A DNA stretch of 64,000 bases. Origin: Pithys albifrons albifrons. Its lineage: Eukaryota > Chordata > Aves > Passeriformes > Thamnophilidae. The stretch spans positions 2,728,001-2,792,000 of the forward strand of contig NC_092480.1 of the NCBI RefSeq assembly GCF_047495875.1, read 5' to 3'. A program made the translations under genes and the position numbers. Position 1 is the stretch's first letter, and every line of letters begins with the position of its first letter. The notes under the pieces were generated by a model. That model was given only the letters and a program-made list of their open reading frames with translations. It had not been told where the DNA came from and ran no database searches. Shown here one piece after another: positions 48,490-60,449 of the stretch.

Positions 48490-51400
48490 ATGGCGGCGCC
48501 GGGGGTGTCCAAGGCCGAGTACCTGCGGCGCTACCTGAGCGGCCCCGCCGAGCCCGGCCCGCCCCGCCGCCGCCGCAAGAAGAGACCACCGGGCGGCACC
48601 GGCAGAGCGGGGTGAGTCCTCCGGCCGTGCCCCCAAATCCCCCAAAATCTCACCCACCCACCTCCCCCGGCCCGGGTTCCCCTCACGGGCCGCGCGCTCC
48701 TGACGATCTCCCCACGGGCAGGATGCGCATCGTGGATGACGATGTGAGCTGGAACAGCATCTCCGCCGCCCCGGAGAAGGAGGAGGAGGAGGAGGACGAA
48801 GCGGACATGCCTGTGGTGAGCCCTGTCCGGCCATAACTCCCTTCTCCTCCTGCCGAACCCCCCTCGGCCTGCCCTGCCTTTTGGTGGGTTCTGCTGCAGG
48901 CGTGGGTGAGATTTAAATTTTGCCTTTTAAACATCCGCCTGTACTGCCTGGAATACTTAAAATCTAACTGCTGGCTGGATGAAAAACACACTTCTTCCTT
49001 TGTTTGTGCCATTCTGGAGTCCAAGAGCTGGTTTCCATGACTCCAGCACTTCTCTCATCTCTATATTCCTGTGATAAAATTTCCATCGATTTTAGAAAGA
49101 GATGGGTGGGATTCCTGGTGTGATTTCATGGTGTGAGCTCCCTGGTCCTTATCCCCCTGTGTTTTCCAAGAGCACTTGGCAGGGCCAGCATGATGGTGCT
49201 GAGCTTCAGAGCAGCTGCTGGAACGAGGCAGAGGGAGCTGGGACTGCTGGTGGCCACTGCAGTGTGGCTCAGGCTGGAAACTTTGGCAGTGAAGAGGGAA
49301 ATGTAGAAGGGAAAGGCTCTGGGAAGTTGTTTTGGGATCTTCCTGTGAGAAGGCAGCTGAAGGATGGTCAGGCATCAGTGTCCTCAGCAGTGAGACTGAA
49401 TGGGTTGTGTTGGAGGGTGGAAATCCTGCCTTTCTTTTCCTTCCCAGCCGTGTTGTTCGCCCTGGTGTTGTGTTTCCAGGTGGCAGAGTTCATTGATGAA
49501 CGCCCTGATGAGGTGAAGCTCATGGAGGAATTCCGAACAAACTCCAAATGGAAAGTTCTGGGAGGTGAGAGCAGACCCTTCAACCTCCTCACCCTGATGT
49601 TTGATTGCTCTAAACAGTGATAACAACTTAAAAAATGACACTAGACAAAAAAGTAAATCCTTGAAGCACTGGAGGACTCTGAGCTGTCCACAGGCCTGAC
49701 AGTGGTGACTCTCTTTGTTCTCCAGACCAGGATGAGGATTCCCAGAGTTCAGATGTTTCAGGACCTGCCAAGTCTGCCATGAGGTATGGGGGCTTCAGCC
49801 AGGAATTCTGCTCACTCTGGTTTCCTGTCTTTGCCTGTCTGGTGCTGCAGTTTCCAAGTGCTTTGCTGTGAAATGTGGGCACAGGTGTACACAGGACTTT
49901 TCCCTGCTGGATAGCTACTCCCTGGGCGTGGAACTGGCAGCTCCCTGGGCATGGGGAACAACTGTCCCATAGTCCAGGGAAATCAGGGTGATGATCCCTG
50001 TGGATCTGAATGATGGTGAGGGTGGGGATCTTAGAATTCCAGCTCTCCTGTGATGCAGGCTGGCAGGGAGGGTTTCTGGGGTGTGCTCTGGGCGGGCTGT
50101 GCCCCAGCACTGCAGGTCTGTGTGGAGGTACAGCATCTGCCTGAATTCACCTTCACAGAGCTGTTTGCAGCTTCACAGCTGTGCAGCTCCCACTTGGGCT
50201 TTGTTTCCAAGGCAATCAAACAAAAACTGAGCTCATTGTCACCTTCTCCCAGGCGGCAGCGCCACGACTCCCCGGAGCCTTCGCCACCCAGAGGGAAACA
50301 CAACGGCTCCCTGGAGCTCTGCCCCCCGAGACGGCAACGCCACGACACCCCTGACCCATCCCCTCCCAGGAGGAAACGCCACGACACCCCTGACCCATCC
50401 CCTCCCAGGAGGAAACGCCACGACACCCCTGACCCATCCCCTCCCAGGAGGAAACGCCACGACACCCCTGACCCATCCCCTCCCAGGAGGAAACGCCACG
50501 ACACCCCTGACCCATCCCCTCCCAGGAGGAAACGCCACGACACCCCTGACCCATCCCCTCCCAGGAGGAAACGTCATGACACCCCTGACCCATCCCCTCC
50601 CAGGAGGAAACGTCATGACACCCCTGACCCATCCCCTCCCAGGAGAAAACACCACGACACCCCTGACCCATCTCCCCCAAGGAGGAAACGTCACGATACT
50701 CCTGATCCATCTCTTCCAAGGAAGAAATGCCACGATACTCCTGATCCATCCCCTCCCAGGAGGCAGCGCCACGATACTCCTGATCCATCCCCTCCCAGGA
50801 AGAAATGCCATGATACTCCTGATCCATCTCCCCCAAGGAGGAAGCGTCATGATACTCCTGATCCATCTCCTCCAAGGAAGAAACGTCATGACACCCCTGA
50901 TCCATCCCCTCCCCGGAGGAAACGTCATGACACCCCTGATCCATCCCCTCCCAGGAGGAAACGTCATGATACTCCTGACCCATCCCCTCCCAGAAAGCAA
51001 CGTCATGACACCCCTGACCCATCTCCTCCCAGAAGGAAACGCCATGATACTCCTGATCCATCACCTCCAAGGAAGAAACGTCACGACACCCCTGATCCAT
51101 CCCCTTCCAGAAGGCAGCGCCATGATACTCCTGATCCATCTCCTCCAAGGAGGAAACGTCACGACACCCCTGATCCATCCCCTCCCAGAAAGCAACGTCA
51201 CGACACCCCAGACCCATCTCCTCCCAGGAGGAAACGTCACGATACTCCTGATGCATCCCCTCCCCGGCGTCGTCAACGTCACGATACACCAGACCCATCC
51301 CCTCCCAGGCGACGGCGTCACGACACACCAGACTCATCGCCTCCCAGGAAGCAACGTCGTGACACCCCTGATCCAGCCCCTCCCAGGAGGCAGCGTCAGG

Positions 51401-53940
51401 ATTTGTCCCCTCGGAGGGACAAGTCCGGCTCACCAGGTCTGAGGAAGAGCCGAATGAAAGGTGAGTGTGGGACAGGTTTGTCCCACCTGCCCTGTGGGCT
51501 CCCTCTGTCCTGCCATCATGTTCCAGGCTCCCCACAGGTGGGTGCTGTGGGTTGGTGCTCTGCTGGCACATCAGGAATTCCCTGAGTGTTATCCTCTTGG
51601 CTGGAATTGGCAAATCTTCATGCTCTGATTCCTCTCCTCCAGGAGGGAGTTCTCCAGCTGGGAAGGATCAGCACAGGTCACGGAGTCCCCTGGACCACTC
51701 CCCACATCGCCAGGACACCAAGGGGTCTCCAAAGAAGGTAAACAGCCTCTTTGCATTCCAGCTGTTTGTTGTTTCCTCTTGTGGAAAACTGGAAGGCCAA
51801 CGACTGACAAATTGGGGAAGTTTTTGTACAAGTGACTCTAACAGGGCTGTCTCTGTTCTGTTCCTCGTGGGTTTGGGTCACCCCTTGTTACACCTCCAGC
51901 TCAGTGCACTGCTCTCAGCCAGCTGACATGTGGGTTTTCTTTGATTTCCAGGCAAACACGATGTCATCTGGGGTCAGAGCTGGCTTGGTGTCAGCAGATG
52001 TGCTGCGGAAGGAGCAGCAGGAGCTCCAGAAGCGCGACAAAAGCATCAAGCACCTGGAAGGTAGGAATGTGGGAACACAGCCCAAGCCTCAACTCACTGC
52101 CTCCTTCTCTGCTTCACCTGCTGTGTCAGGCCCTGGCATTGAAATGCTGGTGGGGAACATCCCTGTGGAGCTGCACCTGGACATGCTGCTGGAAGTGTTG
52201 GCCAGCGTCACTGTTTCAAACAGGGATTTCAAAGCAATGCCAGGGAAATCACAAGGAAGGTGAAAGGCTTTCCTTTTTCCTGCCCCATCTGCATGGGTGG
52301 AGGAGCTGATGGATAATCAGGGTCTATGGGGGGCAGCAGGGAAGAGCACAAGCTGTAACCCTGCTTGGCTTTGGGTGGCAGGCTCTTTGGGAGAGTAGGA
52401 CAAGCAAAAGGAAAGTTACAGTAATTGAATTGTGTTCCAAAACGTGTGACTTGAGGCATCTCTCCCTTCCAGAGGAATCCCGGAATGCCAAGACTGTGTT
52501 CCGAGACAAGTCTGGCCGCAAGAGGAACCTGGCACAGGAGCAGCTGGAGCAGAGGCTGAAGGCTGAGGCAGAGTCCAAGAGAGAAGAGCAATATGCCAAG
52601 TGGGGGAAAGGGTAAGGTGCTCCCAATGCTCCCCATCTTCTGCCTTTAGCCCTGTTTGGATCTGCTTCCACTCTGGTGATTGCATTTTACTTCATTCCAA
52701 GTTTGAGCCTGGGACCAGGAGAGAGCATGTTCCATGTGTCTTATAGACCCCCCTCAGTTATTCCCTGTGTTGCTGGAGGTGCATTGGGAATGCTGCACAT
52801 ACAGTGGGAGTTCAGGACCATGATCCATCCTGTGAATTGAACAAGTCCCAGGGAATGATTGCTTGGGTTTGAGTGAAACTCTTATGTTTTCCAGGCTGGC
52901 ACAGGAGAGGCAGCAGCAGCAGAACGTGGAAGATGCAATCAAAGAGATGCAGAAGCCCTTGGCCCGTTACATTGATGACCAGGACCTGGATCGGATGCTG
53001 AGGGAACAAGAGAGGGAAGGAGACCCCATGGCTGCCCTCATCAAAAAGAGGAAAGCCAAGGAGAACAAGGAAAAAGGTTTGGCTCTGGAATTACACCTGT
53101 GTGTGGTTTAAGGCCTCAGCAGTGTAGCAAGGCAGCTGCTGTTCAGTCAATGGCTGAAGGCTGCTGGAGCAGCTCCCTCCTGAGGGACTTTCTTTGGGGT
53201 CTCTGGAGTTCCTGGTTTGTTACCAGTAATGGTAACTATGATTTCTTGGCTGAGAGAGCAGGATCTGGTGAGTTAAAACTCAGCAGTGTGCAGTTTGCTG
53301 AACTGTGCTTTTGGGAGCTTCCTCTGGGAGCTGTACCTGGCTGTCAGGCAGCCTGTGCACTCTGCCTGTGTGTACCTGCAGACACCTCTGGGGGTGGGTG
53401 AGAGGATGTGACCTCCTGGTTGTGCTGAAAACAGCTGTTCTGCTCTTTCTGTTCCAGAAAAACCCAGGTACAAGGGACCAGCACCTCCACTCAACAGGTT
53501 TAACATCTGGCCTGGGCATCGCTGGGATGGTGTGGACAGGTACTTGTTCCTGTTGGAATAAGAGTAAAAATAAATGGGTTTTGCTTCAGGATGGTAATGA
53601 TTCCGAGTTAGGGGATAAGTGAGACTGGCATTTGGATATTTGGATAGATGAAGTTACAAATAGTTGATGGGACAGAAGGGAAAAGGCCAGTACTATCAGG
53701 ACAGGGGTGAGTAACCTCAGAGATGCAAACTGTTGGTAACCACAGTAACCAGAGTAGTGGAAAGCTTGTAGTGCCTCTAACAAGTTTTGTGTCTTCAGAA
53801 GAGCTGCTGCCCAGCAGCTTTTGGTCACCTGGGTGTCCCTTTGCAGGTCCAACGGGTTCGAGCAGCAGCGCTTTGCCCGGATTGCCAACAAGAAGGCGGT
53901 GCAGGAACTCGCCTACAAGTGGAGTGTTGAGGACATGTAG
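48490..53940 (+). CDS. BUD13: BUD13, RES-complex splicing factor
   Basis: Subunit of the spliceosome-associated RES complex (with RBMX2/Snu17 and SNIP1/Pml1), nuclear. Eleven coding exons: 48490-48611, 48722-48815, 49480-49564, 49726-49783, 50253-51460, 51643-51737, 51952-52060, 52473-52611, 52895-53076, 53458-53539 and 53847-53940, giving about 755 residues (human about 619). The N-terminus is [12 protein letters not shown] with the basic RRRRKKRP patch and [10 protein letters not shown]. The large exon encodes 27 repeats of [13 protein letters not shown]. The conserved C-terminal domain follows: [48 protein letters not shown], then [20 protein letters not shown] and YKWSVEDM. The extra length over human is explained by the repeat array. 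The donor after 53076 is the weak GTTTGG, but phases join correctly. Confidence 0.97.
50341..51400 (+). repeat. BUD13: 39-bp coding minisatellite in BUD13 (27 units)
   Basis: Tandem 39-bp units encode [14 protein letters not shown] count 27 HDTPD/RDTPD cores, with one 3-bp insertion (an extra Arg near 51270). The first six to eight units are nearly identical at DNA level (CACGACACCCCTGACCCATC). Later ones diverge (GATACTCCTGATCCATC; Cys, Gln or Lys replacing Arg). The human protein has fewer and more degenerate versions of the same motif. Confidence 0.95.
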
Positions 53941-54792
53941 GTGAGACAAGAGCTATGCAGAGCTCCTGGAGTGTGACCCCATGGACATCACCTGCTGCCA
54001 GAGCTGTGAGGAATGGCCTGCTCTCCCTGGAACAAGCTTTCAGTGTCCCCAGTGGACCATCTTCCAAGAGGAAAGGCTGGAGTTCCCTGACAGCCAGGGA
54101 CGAGCTCAGAGACCTGCAGGGGCCACTGCCTGCAGGACCCCCCAGCTTTCTGGGGAAGACACTGGTTTCTGGTCCCTTTACTTGTCTTTTTCTGTTCTAT
54201 GCCAAATGCTTTGACCTCTGAGGGTGGTTCCCAAGCCTTCAGGTGTCCTAAATCTCAGGTGAAAATATGCTGAACACTTGGTCATGAGGCAGTCACCCTC
54301 ATGCAGTGGGTCTGTCTGCTCCAGAACTGAGGTTGAGCTTCTGAACTTCTGTTAAGTTTGTGTAGTTATTGTGCCCTGTAGGTCCCAGGGCCACCAACGT
54401 GCAGTGAAGTTCAAACTCAGCTTTTCCTGGCCCTGCCCAAGCAGGAAACTGAGCAGGGAACGTTCTGGCAGTAGAAGAGTGACCTGCAGTGCTGCATTGG
54501 GTAGCAGGATCTTCTGGAGCCCCTGCAGATCTTCTGGAGACCCTGGGGTCCATTTCTTCTGGAAGTAAATGTATGGAGAGTGGTTAAATTGCTTCCCTTG
54601 TACTTTGAGGCAGCTGGCCTCCCCCCCAGACCCTTCTGGGCAGTGCTGATCTTGGCACTTCCCCTGTGCTGCTGCCTGAGGCTTCACTGTGAAGTGCAAC
54701 AACCCCTCTCCTGTGATCAGATTTGTCAGTCTCAGAGCTGGAGGCTGGGCAGAGCTTCCCTTAATCCCTGCGTGCCAGAAAGCACTTGTGGA

Positions 54793-54798
54793 AATAAA
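54793..54798 (+). terminator. BUD13: BUD13 poly(A) signal
   Basis: AATAAATACAG is the first canonical signal after the stop, about 850 bp downstream. Sequence beyond has no nearer alternative. Confidence 0.6.
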
Positions 54799-54819
54799 TA
54801 CAGTTGTTGAGGTTCCAGG

Positions 54820-55990
54820 GAACAGAGATGATATGCAGGCAGCAGTTTCCATGGAGATGCCTTGGCTGCAGCAGAGGGCAGGGGCAGGGCAGAATTCCTC
54901 TTTTCAGGGATTCTCCAGCATTAGGAGGTCTGTGGGTGGGAGGGATAATGGCAAAATCTGCTCTGGAATTCCAGACTTTTGGGATTTCCCTGTTTTTTTA
55001 TCCCCTTGTAATGTTTCTAGCTGTCCTGGAATTGGTGTGTACACCTGTAAATAACACCTTTTTTTTACTGGATTTTGCGTGGTGCTGTTTTTTTCCAATG
55101 TGGGTAAATCATTCCCTGCTGCAGCCTGTTGGGCAGGGAAATGGTTTGGGATCAGGAGGTGACAGTGTGACGTGGGGGCTCCCAGGGTGTTGCCAGGCTG
55201 CTCAGGTGTTTCCAGCTGTACTTCCCCTTTCTGACATCAAGGTCCTATTTTATTTGCCCCCGTAGCCTGAGGCAAGTGCAGCCTTGACAAGTGCAGTTCC
55301 ACTTGATACACTCTCATTTTTGCTCTCACTTATCTGAGTGCTGCTGGAAGTGTAAAAAAAACTACTGTGGAATGATTGAATTTGCCCTTGTGAGCTGAGT
55401 TGTCACTCAGGTGGATGCTGGTACCTTCCTCACCTGCCTGGTGACAGTGGCTGCTCTTGCAGAGCCACAGTCACAGCTGGCTTATGTCATAGCTGGAATT
55501 GTAAGCTGCTCTTAGGGAAGTAAATCACTTTTTATGCTGGTACTAAAAAAAAATGTTGTGCTTAAGACCTGAAAGCAGAATCAGGTTCTGCTCTTGCAGC
55601 TGATTTTGAAGGCTGGGGTTTAAAAATTTAAGAGGCACTACCCTGGGGACTTCCTTATTCATCACAATGCTGGATTTATACACCTATTATTTGTTTGTTA
55701 CCAGATACTTTATTTTTAACATGTAACTATGCACAGTGAGGGTATGGGGGAGCTCAGGTGATGATCCTGTCCTTGTGTGCTGCCCAGGGAGCAGCGAGGC
55801 AGGTTTGCCCTTGCTCTGCATCCCACATCTCCTGTCCCAGATGTGGCCTTGTCTGAGCAATTCTGGCAGCAGAGCAATTGGAAAATGCTGTGGGATCCTC
55901 TGGGATGAGCAGGGTGATGGAGATGGAGGAGTGACACCAGGACGTGGATCTCTTCATTAGTGGTTCTGGAAGGGCAGAGCCCCGGTCTTG
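54820..55990. other. Spacer downstream of BUD13
   Basis: About 1.2 kb without exon, repeat or RNA gene that I can recognise. Confidence 0.5.
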
Positions 55991-56185
55991 GCATCGAGCA
56001 GCAACTCTGATTAGCTTTAACCCCCCAAAAATGAATATTAAAATCTTAATTTAATTTAAACCACTGTCATTCACAGTCATGGCAAACAGCGAGCAGAGTA
56101 ATTATTATGCAAATGAGACAGATAGAAAAATGATTAATAATTGCACAAATTAAAAATTATTGTAAACATCCTGTGACTAGTGATA
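55991..56185. other. AT-rich candidate conserved noncoding element A
   Basis: Dense homeodomain-type motifs (TTAATTTAAA, TAATTATTATGC, ATTAATAATTG) and a perfect POU octamer ATGCAAAT at 56107-56114. This composition is sharply different from the flanking GC-richer sequence and typical of developmental enhancers. Conservation itself cannot be seen from one sequence. Confidence 0.45.
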
Positions 56186-56489
56186 AGTCGGGGAGGAGCG
56201 TGCGGGGGAGGCAGTGGGGCTCAGCCACCTCCTGCATCCTGATTCCCTCATTAGTGGGATAAGCAAACGAGGAGCCCAGGGGTGCTGGAGGGAAGCTGGG
56301 GCCTGGCTCCTAACGGTGGGACAACAGGGCTGAGCTTGGAATCTACTCCAGCTCCACTCTTTATACCTGTTACCCTGGGAAAAATCTGTTTTTTAAGCTG
56401 TTTTCCTCCTTTTTGGAGTCGCTATGGTCCTGCCACTGTCTCTCTGTCCCTCTGGATCTGGCACTGCTGTCCCAGCAGCCTCACCCTGC

Positions 56490-56790
56490 TCAACCCTGAG
56501 ACAGGCACCTGCTAATGACCCTCAGAGCTGCCCCCAGCAATTAATGAATGGATTTGTCTGGTGTTCCGCTGCTAATTGCACAACGGTGTTTTCCCTCCCG
56601 TTTTCCTTTTATACTTTTGCCAAGGAGCAGGATAATACCAATATCAGGCTCTTGCTGGCTCATGGGCTTCCGTGGGCACTGCTCGTGTCAAGGACGAGCA
56701 ATTAAGCTTGGCCTCATGCAGCATAATTAGATTTTTGTTGATGAGCTCATGGTAATGTGTTTAGTTTAGATTAAGAGCTTAATTCCTGGG
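56490..56790. other. Candidate conserved noncoding element B
   Basis: A patchwork of TAAT-core sites (AATTAATGAATGG, GCTAATTGCAC, CAATTAAGC, CATAATTAGA, TTTAGATTAAGAGC) in otherwise mixed sequence. There is no open reading frame of note. Called only from motif density. Confidence 0.35.
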
Positions 56791-57039
56791 GTGTGACACT
56801 GCCTTACCCCAGGAGCCCTCTGCCCATGGCAGGGGGGTTTGGGGGGGCTGGTCAGAGGGATGATCTTGGGAATGGACCCTCACTCACCCCAGGTGTGTCC
56901 TGTCACACCTGTCCTGTCACACCTGTCCCCAGGAAAGTGAATGTGACTTCTCCCCCTGCACCTGCCTCTTGGCTGCTGTTTTTTTAACAGCTCTAGCAAA
57001 GTGGGTTCTGGAAGGGCCATGTTATTGCACCATTGCCTG

Positions 57040-57780
57040 CTGAGTTCTATTATTTTTTAATTAAAAAGAGCCTGAGATTTGTCATTTAATTTCTCTCTAA
57101 CTGGCAGCAGCTCCAGGTCGTGGGTGCTCAGAAGAGCTGGTGGCTCCCTAAGTCATCCTGGGCTTTCAGCACGGAGCACTGGGGGGTGATGCCACAGTGG
57201 GGTCTCCCCAGGGCACAGACACCCCCATTTCTTTTTGGGAAAGACTTTTCCTCAGCAACTCCATCCCACAGCGGGGCTGGGAGTGAAAAATCCCAAGACC
57301 GACAGGTTAGTGATTGTATATGCATATGTGCACTTTCCCTAATTATGGAATAATTAGGGACACGCAGAGATAAAAATTACTAATAATATTTACTCTAGAC
57401 TCTATTTTTTTTCAATAACCTCTCTCTCTTTTCCTCCTTCGCCGAGTCTTGGTGGAAATAACTTTGCAGATCCCAGTTAATGAATATTTGTAAATGCAAG
57501 AACATTCGGCGCCGGAATATCCAGAGGGCATCCTCTCTCTGCCTTGTAATTTTTTTTCACCAGATATTTAATATTTATGGTTCCACAGCCTCGTGAATAA
57601 AGAGCCACCCGCAAACCCCCAGGAGCTCGGGGGCCGGGATATTTATGGCGCTTCCTCTTTTCCTTTTCAATTACAAAGACACCTCACATAATTAAGTGCT
57701 AATAACCTTGTTAATCTAAAATTGATACTCTTTCTCCTGGCTATCTCTTAATAGAATTAAAAACAGATTAATAATCAAGG
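57040..57780. other. Candidate conserved noncoding element C with paired-homeodomain palindrome
   Basis: It contains the palindrome TCCCTAATTAT-GGA-ATAATTAGGGA at 57336-57360, flanked by further TAAT, ATTAC and TATGCATATG motifs and AT-rich stretches to 57780. Not coding. Confidence 0.45.
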
Positions 57781-57919
57781 GTAGGAGACATCGCACGCAA
57801 TTCAGGGAGAGAGGCCACGCTCCGGCCCCTCCCTGTGCTCCTGGAAGCTGGAGCTGGACTGGGATGGGCAGCAATGGAAAAGGGGCTGGCAGAGAGATGT
57901 GTTCTCCCTCGTGCACTTT

Positions 57920-58140
57920 ACACCGCTTAAATTTTTAAGACAAACAGCCATGTAACACCATCTCCTAATGAAACTGTTTTATGTTAATTAATTATGTATC
58001 AAGGCTCATTTTCATGCGCAGCCCAGCTCTGCTTCCCCTCCGCTGAGCCTTTGATCTGTCAGAGGCTAAATGGGAGATAAATAATCAAATTGAGAAGCAG
58101 CCTGGATGGAAATAAACATGTTTTAGATGCGTTATCTGGC
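57920..58140. other. Candidate conserved noncoding element D
   Basis: AT-rich block with GTTAATTAATTATG, AATAATCAAATTG and CCTTTGATCTG, a TCF/LEF-type CTTTGATC site. No coding potential. Confidence 0.4.
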
Positions 58141-58379
58141 GGGTTGAGCAAGGCCCTGGGCAATCGGGCTCATGGTTCAGCCACGCTCTGCTGCACACCC
58201 GGGGCGTGGGAAGCTTCCCGTGCCTCAGTTTCCCTGCAGCCACCCCTGGGGACAGCGTCGTGTCCCCATCATGGAATGAGGTCTCAGGGGCAGCCTGGCC
58301 GCCCCTGCCTCTCCTACAGTGTCTGCTTATCCTCTCCAGGAGCAGGAGGCTGTGGAGCACCCTCTCTGCACGAAACTGA

Positions 58380-58990
58380 AGAAGAATTAAAACTGCAGCA
58401 TTTCTTTCTTCCAGTCCATGGCTGATCCCACAACTCTGGGCCTCAACAGCTAGATGTGTAGTTGGGATGTTGGCAGTGGACACAGTTCCAGTACAATTTA
58501 ACACAATCTCTACCAATTTGTTACACCTAAGCGGAGGCAGATGTGCATCCATATTCATTTTGGAGGAACCTCAGGAATTATAACTTCATCAGTCATGGCT
58601 GGACGATGCTGCTGCCGCCAGCCCGAGTTCCTGTGCAGGTGGAGAAGGTGGGGATGGCAGTGCCTGGAGCCTGGTCCCCCCAGCTGTGGGGACAGGGATT
58701 GCAGGGCTGACAAGAGAGGCTCACAGCCTTAGCTGACCCAGGGGTTGTCCATGGCCACGTCCCTGGTGCCTGTGGCTGCTCCAGGGGATTCCAGCAGCAG
58801 TGGCCAAGGGCAGGACTCTCTGCCTGTTGGCACCTCCAGCCCAGGGGCCAGGTTGGTGCCCTGCTGTAAATCAGGTGTTGCTCCAACAGTAAACACTCTA
58901 CAGCAGGAATTCCAGATTATAATTGTGGAGTGCTTTATAGCTGTAATAACCCGGCACTGTTCTGGCCTGTGTGTAATTACCAGCCAGTGA
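58380..58990. other. Candidate conserved noncoding elements E and F
   Basis: Two AT-rich stretches (about 58380-58600 and 58895-58990) with TACAATTTAACAC, AGGAATTATAAC, TATAATTGTGG and GTAATTACC motifs, separated by GC-richer sequence. Called from composition only. Confidence 0.3.
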
Positions 58991-60094
58991 ATGGATTTCT
59001 TCCTAAAGGGTACAGAGCAAAGCAGGGCCCTTCTTTGGGCAATGTAGCACCCAGGGCTCTGCCCACCCACCCTGAGGAAACCCCTTTTGTTTTGGCACTG
59101 ATGGGGGCTGTGGAGAGTCCTAGAGAACAATGCTGGCAGCAGGGATTAGAGGTCTTGGCTGCTGCTCACACCACAGCCTTCCTCATCCTTCCTCATCCCA
59201 CTTACCACAAACAGCTCCTTGCCCCCGGCTGTGCTCCTGTTGGGATCCCAGGGAGGCTTATGCCTGGAGGTTGTTCAGTTAGTGGGTTGAGGGACTTTTT
59301 TGCCTTACAGCACTTCCTCTTTAGGGTATTTGGATGGTGATGTGGTTATTTTCTCTCTTGATGCTGTGCTGGCACATTGGCCAAATCCAGCCCTGCTCAG
59401 GTGCTGTGCCACAAGGTGCCCAGCCTAGAGGAGAAGGAGCTCTGTTCCAGGCAGAGGCCATGGAGGCATCACACCCCCTTCGTGGCCAGTGCAGCTCCAG
59501 TGCTACAGGTGAGCACCTGTGACCTTCACCTGTGCCATGGGCGGGCAGTGAGGAGGGAGCACCTCCAGCCTGGGCTCCCATGGGATATCCTTGCTGGGAC
59601 AGCCGTGCCAGGGTGCCATTGTGGATCCAGCCCCAGGGATGGTGTCCAGTGGGACCACCCAGGGTACCCACTGAAACCTCCCAGCCCCAGACAGCCCAAC
59701 TGTGTATGCCACCACCCCTGCAAGCCGTGGCTCCCACCCTGCTCCTGCTGCTGGGAGGTGAAGCCAAGCACAGGGCAATCAAAGGGAGCACTCAGAGAGC
59801 CTCATCCTCTCCACTCTTGCCCCGGGCCCTGCCTTTGGGCTTCTGAAGGCTTTACTCCAGCAGTGTCAGTTCTCATTAATCCACACATCAAAGCTGGGGC
59901 TGCCAAACATCCTGGAGAGATTGTGTGGGATTTCTCAGTGGCTTGGCAGGTGGGGAGGCAGAGGGGCAGCTGTGCAGGGGGGCTCAGGGGTGGCTGCTCA
60001 GGACAGGGTGGGTGGGGGACTGCAATGCCCCAGCTCATGCCTGCAGAATCCCGAGGGAGCTGCCAAGGGCTGCATGGGGAAGGTGTGGGATGTC

Positions 60095-60226
60095 CCTGGA
60101 CAAGAAACAACCGGATGTGGCACTCAGTGTTCTGATCTAGTTAACAAGGTGGTGATCAGTCAAAGGCTGGACTTGGTCATCTTGGGGGTCTTTTTCAGCT
60201 TAAATGATTCTGTGATTCTATAAAGG
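60095..60226 (+). mobile_element. CR1 LINE 3' fragment
   Basis: It contains CTGATCTAGTTAACAAGGTGG, TCAAAGGCTGGACTTGGTCATC, GGGGGTCTTTTTCAGC and ends AATGATTCTGTGATTCTAT. It is diverged from the other copies and is the only clear transposable element in the gene-desert part. Confidence 0.88.
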
Positions 60227-60293
60227 AAAGACTCTCTTGCAGTAAAATCTTCCAAGTGTCATGTATAGGCAAGCAAGGAAAAGAGGCTTAGCA

Positions 60294-60298
<5 letters not shown>

Positions 60299-60329
<31 letters not shown>

Positions 60330-60338
60330 AAAAAAAAA
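60299..60338. repeat. (CA)n microsatellite followed by poly(A)
   Basis: About 13 CA units run directly into a run of about 14 A. Confidence 0.95.
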
Positions 60339-60449
60339 GCTCCTGTGCACTGAAAAGTGGGATTTGCCCACCAAGATCCTCTCTGAGCTGCTGTCACTGC
60401 AGACTGGGATTCCCTGCTCGGCTCCAGCGTGGCTCAGCATTCCTCGAGC

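Noticed and set aside
50341..51400. Regular repeats that might suggest a CRISPR array
   Set aside because: Units are contiguous with no unique spacers, lie in a coding exon, and the genome is avian.
50216..51613. 465-residue open frame antisense to the BUD13 repeat exon
   Set aside because: It is the mirror of a 39-bp repeat whose period is a multiple of three, so the absence of stops is automatic. The plus strand has the conserved BUD13 motif and matching splice sites.
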